Positions 24,648-35,223 of a DNA stretch of 52,731 bases are shown one piece after another. Where the stretch lies: contig JAPLEZ010000100.1 of assembly GCA_026390935.1 (NCBI GenBank), positions 1 to 52,731 on the forward strand, given 5' to 3'. The notes beneath the pieces were generated by a model that saw only the letters and a program-made list of their open reading frames with translations, was not told the origin of the DNA and made no database searches. Within the stretch, counting starts at the first letter, position 1, and each line of letters begins with the position of its first letter. The translations under genes were made by a program, and so were the position numbers. The DNA comes from Bacteroidota bacterium (GTDB taxonomy: Bacteria; Bacteroidota; Bacteroidia; Flavobacteriales_C; GCA-002722245).

Positions 24648-27600
24648 TTGAATTACAAAATAAAATATCTCCTCGTAGTAATATTCACAGCATTCTCAAT
24701 TTGCGGATTTGCGCAAAAAGAGTATGATCAATGGTACTTTGGTGCAGGTGCAGCACTTGATTTCAGCTCAGGAAATCCAGTTGCTAAATCTGGAAGTGCC
24801 ATGCACAACTCTGAAGGAACTGCTTCTATTGCTGATTGCAATGGTAAACTTCTATTTTATACTGACGGAATCACGGTTTGGAACAAAAACAATAAGCAGA
24901 TGCCCAATGGAAATAACTTGCACGGCGATGCATTTTCCACACAATCGGCTTTAATACTTAAGCGGCCAAATAGCTCTAACATATATTACATTTTCACAGC
25001 TTCGGACAATTCCGGACTTCAGTACTCTATTGTGAATATGACCACCAACGGCGGACTAGGAGACGTCACCTCAAAAAACATTTCACTAAATACTTCGGGA
25101 ACTGAGAAAATCACGGTGACTCGCCATGCCAACGGACAAGATGCTTGGATAATTACTCATTTAGAGGACAGCGATGAATTTGACGCTTTTCTTGTGACAA
25201 GCGCAGGAGTATCTACTAGTCCTGTAGCAAGTTTTTCTGGACCCGTTCATACCTCAGGACATGGCGACATAAAAATTTCACCAAAAGGAAATAAAATTCT
25301 TACTTGCGTGGAGTTTATGGATTTAGTGAGCTTATCTGACTTCAATAACTCGACAGGTGTGGTGAGTAACACCAACACAACTTACAAATTTCCGCAGCCG
25401 CACGGTGGTGAATTTTCAGCCAATGGAAATCTGGCGTACGTCAGCTCTGCTTGTTTCTTTGGAAGCAATTGTACCAATACAGGGATTTCACAACTAAATT
25501 TACTTTCACCAACATTGGTCATGTGGAGTACTTCTATAAAAGTGAGCGGCTCCTCAAGAACATGGGGTTCGTTGCGAAGACATAGCAACGGCGTAATATA
25601 TTGTACTGATGACGGAAGCTCGTTCCTTGGAACGATAGCAAATCCTGATGTATTGGGGACGGGATGCAATTACAACCACAACAGTATTTTTTTAGGAGGC
25701 AATAAAGCAGGATGGGAATTGCCTAATGATATTTTAACTAGCGCTCCCATTGCGCCAGGAGCTGTTGACTTTACAATTACTGGCGGGGTGTGCCCAGAAG
25801 ATCCTTACACCTTTAAAATTATTAGTGCTCAACCTGTTATTTCAGCTTCCTGGGACTTTGGTGATCCCGCCTCTGGCTTTTCAAATTTCTCTTCCCTTAC
25901 CCAAACTACGCATAAATTTTCCGCAACAGGAACTTACACGATCTCTGTTTTCATAAATGTAGATGGTTGCCATACTATCACTCTCAATAAAACTTTGACA
26001 GTGAATAAAAACCCTACCGCTGATGCGGGAGTGGATGTAAGTGTTTGTTTGGGGAGTACGGTTAACATTGGCGAAAACAGCAGCTCAGGCGTGACTTACT
26101 CCTGGACTCCAAATGATAAAATTTCAAATCCCAACATCAGCAATCCATTGGTTTGGCCGCTCACTCCTCGATACTATTATCTAAAAACTACTGACGCGAA
26201 AGGATGTAATGCATTCGACACTGTATTTGTATTGGCTTCTGGGACCGTTCCACCCAATGCCGGTCCAGACACCAGTATCTGTTTAAATGACAGTGTTAAA
26301 ATTGGCGGAAACCTGAAAGCACCCAACAACACCACCTACAGCTGGATACCCGCCACGGGCCTAAGTAATTCTCACATCCCCAATCCGATGGCCAGTCCAG
26401 CAACTACCACCAAATACTATTTATACTCACAAAATGATACCTGCGCAGGTCTAGATTCTATGATACTCACTGTGCATGCATTACCTCCCGTAATCGCATC
26501 TTCTTCCAAAAGTGAAATATGTTTTGGCGACAGCACTCAACTTAATGCTGTTGGGGCTTTGAGTTACATATGGAGTCCAGCAGGAAACATAAACAACATC
26601 AACATTCAATCACCATTAGTATTTCCGAAACAAAATACATTTTACAAAGTTATGGGAACAGATGTGTTTTCTTGTAAAAATTCAGACAGCATAGAAGTTG
26701 TGGTTAATCCTCTTCCTATTTCTACTGCTGGACTGGATACCGGACTTTGTGTGAACGACACCATTCAATTACAGGCATCTGGAACCGGCACTTATTTGTG
26801 GCAGCCCTCTGCAGGATTGAGCGATAGTACCATCGAAAATCCTTTGGTTTACACCACTAAAAGCATAGTCTACACGCTGTTAGTTACAGATGTAAAAGGC
26901 TGTAAAAAGAAAGATTCCATAAAAGTTGTAGTGCACACCCCTCAAGCTTTCACACTAGATAACACCCTTATTTGTGAAGGAAGTAGCCAACAACTTTGGG
27001 CAAAGGGAGGTGTTAAATACAAATGGTGGCCAGGAGAAAGTTTGAGCGATAGCACCATTGCCAATCCGGTGGCAAAACCCATAAGTCCAACTACGTATTA
27101 TGTGGAAGTCACCGATTCGTATAAATGTATTGATACCGCTTCTTTCCAAATATCATTAAACATAGTGCCCACTTCTGTTTTCTCCATCGTGAAGCAAACT
27201 CCGAGTTGTGAAGGATTCCGAACCGAATTCACCAATACTTCTATAAATGCCGATTCACAATTGTGGATTTACGGAGACGGAACAATATCAAGCGAAAAAG
27301 TACCTCAACACACCTATCCATTTGGCAAAAACGTACAAACGAGCTTAATCGTTACCAACAACGGAATTTGTCATGACACCATGAGCCTTTCCCTTGACAT
27401 CAAGAGTATATCCGATGCAGTAACAATTGCCAATGGCAACGTATTAACCTTAAACAACGATAACATCAACGATTGTTTCTCTGTGGAAGTAAAAGATGAA
27501 TTTCAGGGTTGTGTGTCGCTGAGAATATATGACCGCTGGGGCCTATTGATGTATGAAAATAAGGCCTATGCATACGGGGAGTGTTGGGACGGAAAAAGCA

Positions 27601-27692
27601 ATTTGACCAAACAGTGGGTAAACCCAGGTACATACTACTATATCATTTCCATCAAGGACTACAGCAAAACTGGCTACATCACTGTTTTTTGA
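24648..27692 (+). CDS. Large T9SS-type surface protein with PKD/Ig repeats and gliding-motility-type C-terminus
   Basis: A 1014-residue protein. The start is TTG at 24648, which places a good signal peptide (MNYKIKYLLVVIFTAFSICG) at the N-terminus; no in-frame ATG precedes the signal cleavage. Residues ~25-360 resemble a beta-propeller-like module common in these proteins (QWYFGAGAALDFSSG, then LLFYTDGITVWN). A PKD domain follows (SWDFGDPASGFSNF). Then come about five Ig-like units of the form SICxxDSxxL...YSWxPxxGLSNSxIxNP...TTYYVxVTD, and a second PKD-like unit. The end (VSLRIYDRWGLLMYENKAYA, then CWDGK and GTYYYIISIKDYS) matches the gliding-motility-associated C-terminal domain used for T9SS export. 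Probable surface adhesin or structural protein. Confidence 0.87.
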   Translation: MNYKIKYLLVVIFTAFSICGFAQKEYDQWYFGAGAALDFSSGNPVAKSGSAMHNSEGTASIADCNGKLLFYTDGITVWNKNNKQMPNGNNLHGDAFSTQSALILKRPNSSNIYYIFTASDNSGLQYSIVNMTTNGGLGDVTSKNISLNTSGTEKITVTRHANGQDAWIITHLEDSDEFDAFLVTSAGVSTSPVASFSGPVHTSGHGDIKISPKGNKILTCVEFMDLVSLSDFNNSTGVVSNTNTTYKFPQPHGGEFSANGNLAYVSSACFFGSNCTNTGISQLNLLSPTLVMWSTSIKVSGSSRTWGSLRRHSNGVIYCTDDGSSFLGTIANPDVLGTGCNYNHNSIFLGGNKAGWELPNDILTSAPIAPGAVDFTITGGVCPEDPYTFKIISAQPVISASWDFGDPASGFSNFSSLTQTTHKFSATGTYTISVFINVDGCHTITLNKTLTVNKNPTADAGVDVSVCLGSTVNIGENSSSGVTYSWTPNDKISNPNISNPLVWPLTPRYYYLKTTDAKGCNAFDTVFVLASGTVPPNAGPDTSICLNDSVKIGGNLKAPNNTTYSWIPATGLSNSHIPNPMASPATTTKYYLYSQNDTCAGLDSMILTVHALPPVIASSSKSEICFGDSTQLNAVGALSYIWSPAGNINNINIQSPLVFPKQNTFYKVMGTDVFSCKNSDSIEVVVNPLPISTAGLDTGLCVNDTIQLQASGTGTYLWQPSAGLSDSTIENPLVYTTKSIVYTLLVTDVKGCKKKDSIKVVVHTPQAFTLDNTLICEGSSQQLWAKGGVKYKWWPGESLSDSTIANPVAKPISPTTYYVEVTDSYKCIDTASFQISLNIVPTSVFSIVKQTPSCEGFRTEFTNTSINADSQLWIYGDGTISSEKVPQHTYPFGKNVQTSLIVTNNGICHDTMSLSLDIKSISDAVTIANGNVLTLNNDNINDCFSVEVKDEFQGCVSLRIYDRWGLLMYENKAYAYGECWDGKSNLTKQWVNPGTYYYIISIKDYSKTGYITVF

Positions 27693-27729
27693 GGACAGTA
27701 ATTTCTTTTTTAAGCCTCGGGCATTTTAT

Positions 27730-27737
27730 TATATTTG
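27730..27737 (+). promoter_or_regulatory. TATATTTG (-7 element) for the receptor operon
   Basis: A perfect TAnnTTTG 30 nt before the ATG at 27768. It overlaps a possible TTG start at 27735, which argues for the ATG instead. Confidence 0.5.
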
Positions 27738-27767
27738 GCCGTCGTTAAACTGAAATCACAGCCCCTT

Positions 27768-30700
27768 ATGGCCAAATTACTGTTTCGTGTTTTACTCATT
27801 TTATTGTTGCCTTTGGCGGCGCAAGCCCAAACAGGTACGCTTAAGGGAGTGATAAAAGATGAAGCTGGAAATGCTTTAATGTATGCCGAAGTCAGTGTTC
27901 AAAAAAACGGGGAAAATGTTTCCTCAACACAATCCAATGACAAAGGAGAATTCACTATTAAGCCAATCAATCCAGGTTCCTATGACGTTGTAGCCACATA
28001 CATGGGCCTGCAATCGGAAAGAACAGAGGGGGTTCAGATCGTTATTGAAAAAATCACCTTTTTAGATATTGTATTAAAAAAGGCAATCGTCACAGAAGCC
28101 ATCTCAATAAAGAAATATAAAGTACCACTGATTGATCCTGACTTTAAATCGGGAAGTACTAAAACTGCAGAAGACATTATTAAATCACCATTAAACAATG
28201 TTGCTGATATCGCTTCGACAACTGCGGGTGTTTATGCTGAAGACAATGGAAGTGGAGAGTTAAACATTCGTGGTTCTAGGGCCAGCGGAACATTGTATTA
28301 CGTAGATGGCATTAAACTTAGGTCTTCAATTGAGTTGCCAAAATTAGGATTGGAACAAATCACTGTAATTACAGGAGGGTTTCCTGCAAGATATGGTGAT
28401 GCCACAGGAGGATTGGTTGTGGTGACAACGAAAGGACCTAGTCGAAAACATGAACAAGGCGTGAACTTCGAAAGCTCTAAATTTTTAGATGGCTATGACA
28501 ACAATACCATGGAATTCTTTTTTCTTGGACCATTGTACAAATCGAAAACTAAACCATTATTTGTAGGCTATTCACTTTTAGGTCAGTTGCACTCCATGCA
28601 AGATCCAAGACCTTCAGCTGTTGGAGTATGGACAGTAAAAGACAGTGCATTTGCAGACTTACAACAAAACCCATTGGCTCCTTCTCCTACCGGACAAGGA
28701 ACTATCCGCCGTGCAGAACTGCTGACCAAAGATGATTTACTGTGGAAAAAAGCCCATCAAAATGGAGCTTCTAAAGGATTTACCCTTACTTCAAAAATAG
28801 AAATTCGTCCGACAAAAAAACTAAACTTCACATTAGGTGCGTATGCTAATTATGTTAATAATCATGCGGACGTGTACAACTACTCTCTATTAAATTATGA
28901 AAACAACCCCATGAATACTGTGTTCAACTGGAGGCTATATGCAAAAATGTCCCAAAAAATAGGAGTACAGGATGAAGACTTGACTGATGACACTAAAAAA
29001 CCTTTGGTTAAAAACATGTATTATACACTGCAAGTGGATTTCGACCGGTTAAATTCCACATCCGAAGACGATAGCCATGGTGACAATATATTTGAATACG
29101 GTTACATTGGTCAGTTTAAAACCAGTAAAGAAAAAACGTATACTTTTGATTCCCTAGGAGCAAGTGGAGCTAAATACTATATGCAGGGCTGGCAAGATAC
29201 CCAATATGATCTTTTGAAAGTCGGTAACAATCAAACTGCTTCCCGATACACTCAACAATATTATGATTTTTACAATGGTTTCGTGAAAGACAATTACGAA
29301 AACTATGCACAGGTGCAAAAAGGAGGTGCTTTACTGAATGGAGATCGCCCTCAACATGTATATGACATATGGTACAATACAGGTCGACAAAGTAATGGAT
29401 ACAGCAAATCACAAGACGACCAATTCCGCTTAATAGGCAGCTTGTTTGCTGACATTAAAAATCACGAAGTCAATATGGGCTTTGAATATGAAAGACGAAT
29501 AATACGATCCTACGGCATCAGCCCTATGGGATTGTGGACTGTAGCTCGACAATTGGCCAATGCCAAAAACATAGAGCTCGACAAAAGCACAGCTATTATT
29601 GTTGGTGATAGCGTTGATTACAACAGATTATATGTACCTACTATTGATCCAGTGACGGGAAAAGTGATCAACGGTTTTTTTGAAAACGTGCGCACAAAAA
29701 CAGGGAATGCCAATACTGATTTTGTGGACACAGACAACCTTACCCCAGATGACCTATCTCTAAGTATGTTCAATGCTTCAGAATTGTTGCAAAGCGGAAA
29801 CAATAGCCTATACAACGGCTTCGGGTATGATTATCTCGGGAATAGTTTAAGCAACTCCGCGTCCTTTGGAAATTTCTTCACACAAACGGATGGAAATAAT
29901 GCCTTACTCAGAAATGCTCCGGCTTTTCAACCAATATATATGGCAGGTTATATTCAGGATAAATTTGTATTTAATGATATCATCTTCAATGTTGGACTTC
30001 GTGTTGACCGTTACGACGCAAATCAAATGGTGCCAAACGATCTTTATTCACTATACCCCATTAAATCAGCAAAGGAAGCTAGAGACGAAGGCATAAGCAT
30101 ACCTACAAACATTGGCGACAATTACAAAGTATACGTTACCGATCAGAACGCTGCTTTAAAAACAGCAACAGGTTTCAGAGATGAAAACAACAATTGGTAC
30201 AATGCACAAGGAACTGAAATAAATGACCCTTCTATTATTGCATCCTCTTCTTCCACTGGAACAATTACTCCTTATCTTGAAAATCCTAAAGCAAATGTAA
30301 AATCCAGTAATTTCGACTTTGCAAGCTCTTTCAAAAAATACGAAGCTCAATATACTGTGTGTCCTAGAATTTCTTTCTCTTTCCCAATTTCAGATGAAGC
30401 AATGTTTTTTGCTCATTATGACATTCTTGCCGAACGTCCTATGGAGGGCATTTCAAGAAATGACCCAATGAATTATCTCTTTATGGAAAATTTGGTGGGT
30501 GGATTAATCAATAACCCTAATTTGAAACCTCAGAAAACTACAGATTATGAGCTAGGTTTTGCCCAAAAATTAACGAAATCTTCAGCAATTAATATTTCTG
30601 CCTTCTATCGCGAAATGAAAGACATGATGCAACTCACTCAAATTAGATTTGCATATCCCGTGAATTACTTGACTTTTCAAAACATTGATTTCGGAACAGT

Positions 30701-31418
30701 AAAAGGCTTATCTATCGCCTACGATTTGCGCAGAACTAAAAACATTAAAATGGGAGTTAACTATACTCTTCAATTTGCAGAAGGAACGGGAAGCGGTGCA
30801 TTCAGTAGTTTAAATATTTTAAATTCAGGATCACCTAATTTGCGAACCATAATGCCTTTGGATTTCGATAGACGACACAACGTCAACCTAGAAGTAGACT
30901 ATAGATATGGACAAGGAAAAAACTATGATGGACCATCATGGGGACGAAAAATATTAGCAGGTGCAGGTATCAATTTTTTAGTGCGGACAGGATCAGGCAC
31001 ACCTTATTCACGACAATCCAATATTACAGAAGACATTGCCTTATCTAAAAGTCAAAGCAGAACATTAAGTGGTCAAATTAATGGCTCTCGCCTACCATGG
31101 ACTTTCAGGATTGATTTGAGAGCTGATAAAAACGTGGTCATTAAATTTGGACAGGAAAAGGATAAACAAAAAACAACTGTACTCAACGTCTATTTGTCGG
31201 TAAATAATTTACTAAACACGCGAAACATTTTGAATGTTTACCACTACACTGGAAACCCGAACGACGACGGCTTCCTTACCGCCGCGGTTTCACAACAAGA
31301 AATTAACGCCAAGGTAAACCGCCAGTCATTTATCGATTTGTATTCGGTTGCAATTAATAGTCCGAATAACTACAGTTTACCAAGGTTAATAAAATTAGGT
31401 GCGATATATAACTTCTGA
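27768..31418 (+). CDS. TonB-dependent outer-membrane receptor with N-terminal carboxypeptidase-like domain
   Basis: A 1216-residue protein from the ATG at 27768, which gives the signal peptide MAKLLFRVLLILLLPLAAQA. An earlier in-frame TTG at 27735 would put 11 residues before it and lies in the promoter box. About residues 22-100 form the carboxypeptidase-D-like regulatory domain (GTLKGVIKDEAGNALMYAEV). A plug domain follows (NIRGSRASGTLYYVDGIKL; GFPARYGDATGGLVVVTTKG). The rest is a 22-strand barrel ending in the aromatic residue of LGAIYNF. Substrate unknown. The next gene starts 1 bp after the stop and a PorV/PorQ protein follows, forming a compact receptor/partner/PorV unit. Confidence 0.9.
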   Translation: MAKLLFRVLLILLLPLAAQAQTGTLKGVIKDEAGNALMYAEVSVQKNGENVSSTQSNDKGEFTIKPINPGSYDVVATYMGLQSERTEGVQIVIEKITFLDIVLKKAIVTEAISIKKYKVPLIDPDFKSGSTKTAEDIIKSPLNNVADIASTTAGVYAEDNGSGELNIRGSRASGTLYYVDGIKLRSSIELPKLGLEQITVITGGFPARYGDATGGLVVVTTKGPSRKHEQGVNFESSKFLDGYDNNTMEFFFLGPLYKSKTKPLFVGYSLLGQLHSMQDPRPSAVGVWTVKDSAFADLQQNPLAPSPTGQGTIRRAELLTKDDLLWKKAHQNGASKGFTLTSKIEIRPTKKLNFTLGAYANYVNNHADVYNYSLLNYENNPMNTVFNWRLYAKMSQKIGVQDEDLTDDTKKPLVKNMYYTLQVDFDRLNSTSEDDSHGDNIFEYGYIGQFKTSKEKTYTFDSLGASGAKYYMQGWQDTQYDLLKVGNNQTASRYTQQYYDFYNGFVKDNYENYAQVQKGGALLNGDRPQHVYDIWYNTGRQSNGYSKSQDDQFRLIGSLFADIKNHEVNMGFEYERRIIRSYGISPMGLWTVARQLANAKNIELDKSTAIIVGDSVDYNRLYVPTIDPVTGKVINGFFENVRTKTGNANTDFVDTDNLTPDDLSLSMFNASELLQSGNNSLYNGFGYDYLGNSLSNSASFGNFFTQTDGNNALLRNAPAFQPIYMAGYIQDKFVFNDIIFNVGLRVDRYDANQMVPNDLYSLYPIKSAKEARDEGISIPTNIGDNYKVYVTDQNAALKTATGFRDENNNWYNAQGTEINDPSIIASSSSTGTITPYLENPKANVKSSNFDFASSFKKYEAQYTVCPRISFSFPISDEAMFFAHYDILAERPMEGISRNDPMNYLFMENLVGGLINNPNLKPQKTTDYELGFAQKLTKSSAINISAFYREMKDMMQLTQIRFAYPVNYLTFQNIDFGTVKGLSIAYDLRRTKNIKMGVNYTLQFAEGTGSGAFSSLNILNSGSPNLRTIMPLDFDRRHNVNLEVDYRYGQGKNYDGPSWGRKILAGAGINFLVRTGSGTPYSRQSNITEDIALSKSQSRTLSGQINGSRLPWTFRIDLRADKNVVIKFGQEKDKQKTTVLNVYLSVNNLLNTRNILNVYHYTGNPNDDGFLTAAVSQQEINAKVNRQSFIDLYSVAINSPNNYSLPRLIKLGAIYNF

Positions 31419-31419
31419 T

Positions 31420-34400
31420 ATGAAGTATGAAAAAATAAAATATACTTTTTTTGCTTTACTGCTCGCAGTGGTAAACACTTTATTTGCTAGGGAAAATGTT
31501 GGCATAGTTCAACTTCTTCCGCAGCAAAACGGATCGTATTACGCTGCAGATTGTGATCCGGCAACAAGTGAAATTGATTTGAGTTTGAATAATGTTCGTG
31601 CGCGTATTTTAGGCGGTGGTGACATGTGGTGGGATTTGAATAAAAGTGCGCAATATGAAATACCAAAAAATGGAGGTGTAAGCTCTCTCTTTGCAGGTGC
31701 ACTATGGATTGGCGGTACAGATCAAAACGGTAACCTGAAAGTGGCAGCAATGACATACCGTCAAACAGGTAATGATTTCTGGCCCGGACCAGTGAGCAAA
31801 ACCACAGTAAGTACTGACCGCACTACATGTTTGCAATACGACAAGCACTACAAAGTGAAAAGAAAAGAAGTGGAAGATTATGTTGCTGCTTACGAAGCAG
31901 GACAAAATCCTAGTGTTCCTGAATCCATGATGAACTGGCCTGCGCATGGAAGTAATGCTATGGGACAAGATTATTTCCTCGCTCCTTTTCACGACACCGA
32001 TGGCGACAATATTTACAATCCTGCAAAAGGCGATTATCCCAACTATGATCTTTCAGGTCAATCAGGTTGCAGTGGCAGTTATTTATATGGAGATGAAACT
32101 ATCTGGTGGATTTTCAACGACGTTGGAAATATCCATACCGAAACAGGAGGACAATCCATCGGACTGCAAATCAAGGCTCAGGCCTTTGCTTTCAGCACGA
32201 ATGACGAAATCAACAACATGACTTTTTACAATTATGAAATTGAAAACAAGTCGAGTTTTGCCATGCAAAACACTTATTTCGGTCAATGGGTGGATCCCGA
32301 TCTCGGTGGTCCTCGTGATGACTATATAGGTTGTGATGTATCCCGCGGATTAGGATATTGCTATAATGCTGACGACAATGATGGCGCCGATCAAGGAAGT
32401 GCTGGTTACGGACAAACGCCACCTGCCATTGGACTCGATTTTTTTCAAGGTCCGAAGGCTGATCCAAACGACGGTATTGACAATGACAGAGATGGCACCA
32501 CTGATGAAGTGGACGAGTTGATCATCATGTCGAATTACATGTATTACCGCAATGATCAAACCGACATGGGTAACCCACAAAATGCTACCCACTTCTACAA
32601 TTATCTCAAAAACATTTGGAAGGACGGCACGCACCTACAATACAAGGGCAATGGCTGGCCAACTGGCGGAGGTACCAATGGTGTAAGCACCAACTTTGCT
32701 TTTCCTGATAATAGCGATGCTACTAAATTTGGATCTTACGGCGCATGGTCGCAAATTACTGAGAATGATATACCTGCCGATTTGCGTTTTATTCATTCTG
32801 CCGGACCATTTACTTTGCAATCTGGACAAGTCAACAAAATCACGGTTGGTGCAGTTTGGGCGCGTGCACAGCAAGGTGCATCAGCATGGGCTTCTGTGTT
32901 AGCAGTAAAAGCAGCAGATGATAAAGCTCAGGCTCTTTTTGACAATTGTTTTAAAGTATTGAACGGTCCGGATGCACCTGATATGAATATTCAGGAAATG
33001 GAAAATTCATTGTTGATTTCATTGGAAAACAAATCTTCTTCAAACAACTATCTTGAAAAGTATACTGAGTTTGATCCACTGATTGATGCTTCAGGAACAC
33101 AAAACTATGATTCTCTTTATCGCTTTCAAGGTTATCAGATTTATCAACTCAAATCCGCAACTGTTTCTGCATCTGAATTGAATGACCCTGCAAAAGCTCG
33201 TTTAGTGGCACAATGTGATTTAGACGACAATGTATCACAAATCATTAATTACAATCAAGATGAAGCACTAGGAGCGCTAGTTCCTGTGGAAATGGCTAAA
33301 GGTGACGACAAAGGAATTGCTCATAGTTTCAAAATTGAAAAGGATATGTTTGCTACAGGTGATGATAGGCTAGTGAATCACAAGCAATATTATTACATGG
33401 CGATCGCATATGGATACAACGAATACAAGAAATTTTCATTCAGTGACCCATCGTCATTTGATGGACAGAAAAAACCATATAAAGCAGGACGAAGAAATGT
33501 AAAGGTTTACGATGCAATGCCGCATGATCCATTGCCGGAATTGGGTGGAACACAAATTAACTCTTCATATGGACTGCAGGCCAAACTCACTAGAGTAGCT
33601 GGAAAAGGACATGGCCGAGAATTCATCAATTTAGCTCCTGAAACCATTACTGAAATATTGGCGAACAATACTGCTTCCACCGTCACATACGCTAATGATG
33701 GAGCACCTGTAAATATAAAAGTGATTGACCCTTTGCTGGTTCCCGATGGAAATTTCATTTTCAGAATGTTGGATACCATTACCGCCAACGATTTAAAAGA
33801 TGCTTATTGGATGCTTATCCACAAAGAGAAAAACGACACGGTTTTTGCTGAAAAAAACATCGGATCAGCCAACGAACAAATTATAAAAAAATGGGGCCTC
33901 TCGGTTACTGCTTTTCAAAACTATGGCCCTGGGGATTTAAAAGCGACAAACAATGCATACGTGGGTTCATCCATGACTTTCGGCAAAGACGGGAATGGAA
34001 TTGCATGGTTGAGCGGAGTAAAAGATTTAGATGGCTCTCCTGTTTTTCAAGATTGGATACTTTCTGGTGCAGGCGATAAAGATGAAACCCCTGGAACAAA
34101 CAAAAACAATAAGTTAGATGTTAATCAGGATTACGAAAAGATATTGGAAGGGATCATTGCTCCATACCGATTGACTTCCCACGACAGAAATGGTCCTGCG
34201 TGGAATTGGTCGATTTCCCTCACTCAAAACAAGATCAGTAATTTAATGTCTGTTGACCTTGTGATTACCTCCGACACTTCAAAATGGACGCGCTGTCCAG
34301 TGCTTGAAATGTGTGATAGCTCGCTGCTAAGCGAAGGAAATGCTGGTAAATTAGATTTACGAAAATCTCCATCCGTTGATAAAAAAGGCAATCCTGATAA

Positions 34401-35223
34401 TTCAGGAACCACTGGAATGGGATGGTTTCCAGGCTATGCCATCAATGTTGAAAGCGGACACCGACTCAATATGGCGTTTGGAGAAAATTCCGGACAAATT
34501 GAAAATCACGGTAGAGATATGAAATGGAATCCTACCAACAAGGATTTCAACAGCAAAATAGACACGTTTAAAGTGATGGATGCAGTATTTGGAGGTATGC
34601 ATTCCATATTCATTTTTCAAGATGCTAAAGATGTTCCAACTTATGACCATGGTGAATATGTTCGCGCTAAACTTTCTGCCAATAATATCAACGAAAAAAC
34701 AAAGGCTATTAAAGATATTCAATGGGTATTTGCATACCCTCTAGCGAATGAGGTTTTTGGATATATTCCTTCCGATGTACACATAAAAATTAGAGTAGCT
34801 AAACCATATGCGGCAACCAGCAACGGTGCTCCTTTGCCTGAATTTACTTTTAATACTACAGATATAAAAGCTGTTACAGGAGATCGCTCTTCTGCAAAAT
34901 TTGCCCTTGATAAAATCAACATCGTTCCAAATCCATATTATGGCTATTCAGCCTATGAAGAACGTCAATTGGAAAGAATTGTAAAAATCGTCAATCTTCC
35001 GGACAAATGTAAAATCAGAATCTTTACGCTAAACGGAACCTTGGTTAAAACCTTTAACAAGGACGATAAGTCAACGACGAATGTGGAATGGAATCTCGAC
35101 AATGATGCGGGAATTCCAATTGCTTCAGGTTTTTACATTGTTCACGTGGAAGTTGAAGGCGTTGGAGAAAAAATATTGAAATGGTTCGGTGTAATGCGAC
35201 AAACTGATTTGAGTACTTTTTAA
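31420..35223 (+). CDS. Large exported partner protein with Ca-binding-like loops and C-terminal FlgD/T9SS-like domain
   Basis: A 1267-residue protein from the ATG at 31420, one base after the receptor stop; an in-frame start at 31399 would overlap the receptor gene and displace the signal peptide (MKYEKIKYTFFALLLAVVNT). Near the N-terminus are conserved Trp/Gly-rich stretches (GGGDMWWDLN, FAGALWIGG). Two Asp-rich calcium-loop-like motifs follow: DTDGDNIYNP and DGIDNDRDGTTDE. The C-terminal ~100 residues (VPNPYYGYSAYEE, KIRIFTLNGTLVKTF, EWNLDNDAGIPIASGFYIVHV) form an FlgD-type beta-sandwich like those in T9SS cargo, but the end (KWFGVMRQTDLSTF) differs from the basic tail of common type A sorting domains. 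Probably surface-exposed and working with the receptor. Function otherwise unknown. Confidence 0.8.
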   Translation: MKYEKIKYTFFALLLAVVNTLFARENVGIVQLLPQQNGSYYAADCDPATSEIDLSLNNVRARILGGGDMWWDLNKSAQYEIPKNGGVSSLFAGALWIGGTDQNGNLKVAAMTYRQTGNDFWPGPVSKTTVSTDRTTCLQYDKHYKVKRKEVEDYVAAYEAGQNPSVPESMMNWPAHGSNAMGQDYFLAPFHDTDGDNIYNPAKGDYPNYDLSGQSGCSGSYLYGDETIWWIFNDVGNIHTETGGQSIGLQIKAQAFAFSTNDEINNMTFYNYEIENKSSFAMQNTYFGQWVDPDLGGPRDDYIGCDVSRGLGYCYNADDNDGADQGSAGYGQTPPAIGLDFFQGPKADPNDGIDNDRDGTTDEVDELIIMSNYMYYRNDQTDMGNPQNATHFYNYLKNIWKDGTHLQYKGNGWPTGGGTNGVSTNFAFPDNSDATKFGSYGAWSQITENDIPADLRFIHSAGPFTLQSGQVNKITVGAVWARAQQGASAWASVLAVKAADDKAQALFDNCFKVLNGPDAPDMNIQEMENSLLISLENKSSSNNYLEKYTEFDPLIDASGTQNYDSLYRFQGYQIYQLKSATVSASELNDPAKARLVAQCDLDDNVSQIINYNQDEALGALVPVEMAKGDDKGIAHSFKIEKDMFATGDDRLVNHKQYYYMAIAYGYNEYKKFSFSDPSSFDGQKKPYKAGRRNVKVYDAMPHDPLPELGGTQINSSYGLQAKLTRVAGKGHGREFINLAPETITEILANNTASTVTYANDGAPVNIKVIDPLLVPDGNFIFRMLDTITANDLKDAYWMLIHKEKNDTVFAEKNIGSANEQIIKKWGLSVTAFQNYGPGDLKATNNAYVGSSMTFGKDGNGIAWLSGVKDLDGSPVFQDWILSGAGDKDETPGTNKNNKLDVNQDYEKILEGIIAPYRLTSHDRNGPAWNWSISLTQNKISNLMSVDLVITSDTSKWTRCPVLEMCDSSLLSEGNAGKLDLRKSPSVDKKGNPDNSGTTGMGWFPGYAINVESGHRLNMAFGENSGQIENHGRDMKWNPTNKDFNSKIDTFKVMDAVFGGMHSIFIFQDAKDVPTYDHGEYVRAKLSANNINEKTKAIKDIQWVFAYPLANEVFGYIPSDVHIKIRVAKPYAATSNGAPLPEFTFNTTDIKAVTGDRSSAKFALDKINIVPNPYYGYSAYEERQLERIVKIVNLPDKCKIRIFTLNGTLVKTFNKDDKSTTNVEWNLDNDAGIPIASGFYIVHVEVEGVGEKILKWFGVMRQTDLSTF

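Noticed and set aside
27735-27767. TTG start for the TonB-dependent receptor
   Set aside because: It falls within the -7 box, and the extra residues precede a complete signal peptide beginning at ATG 27768.
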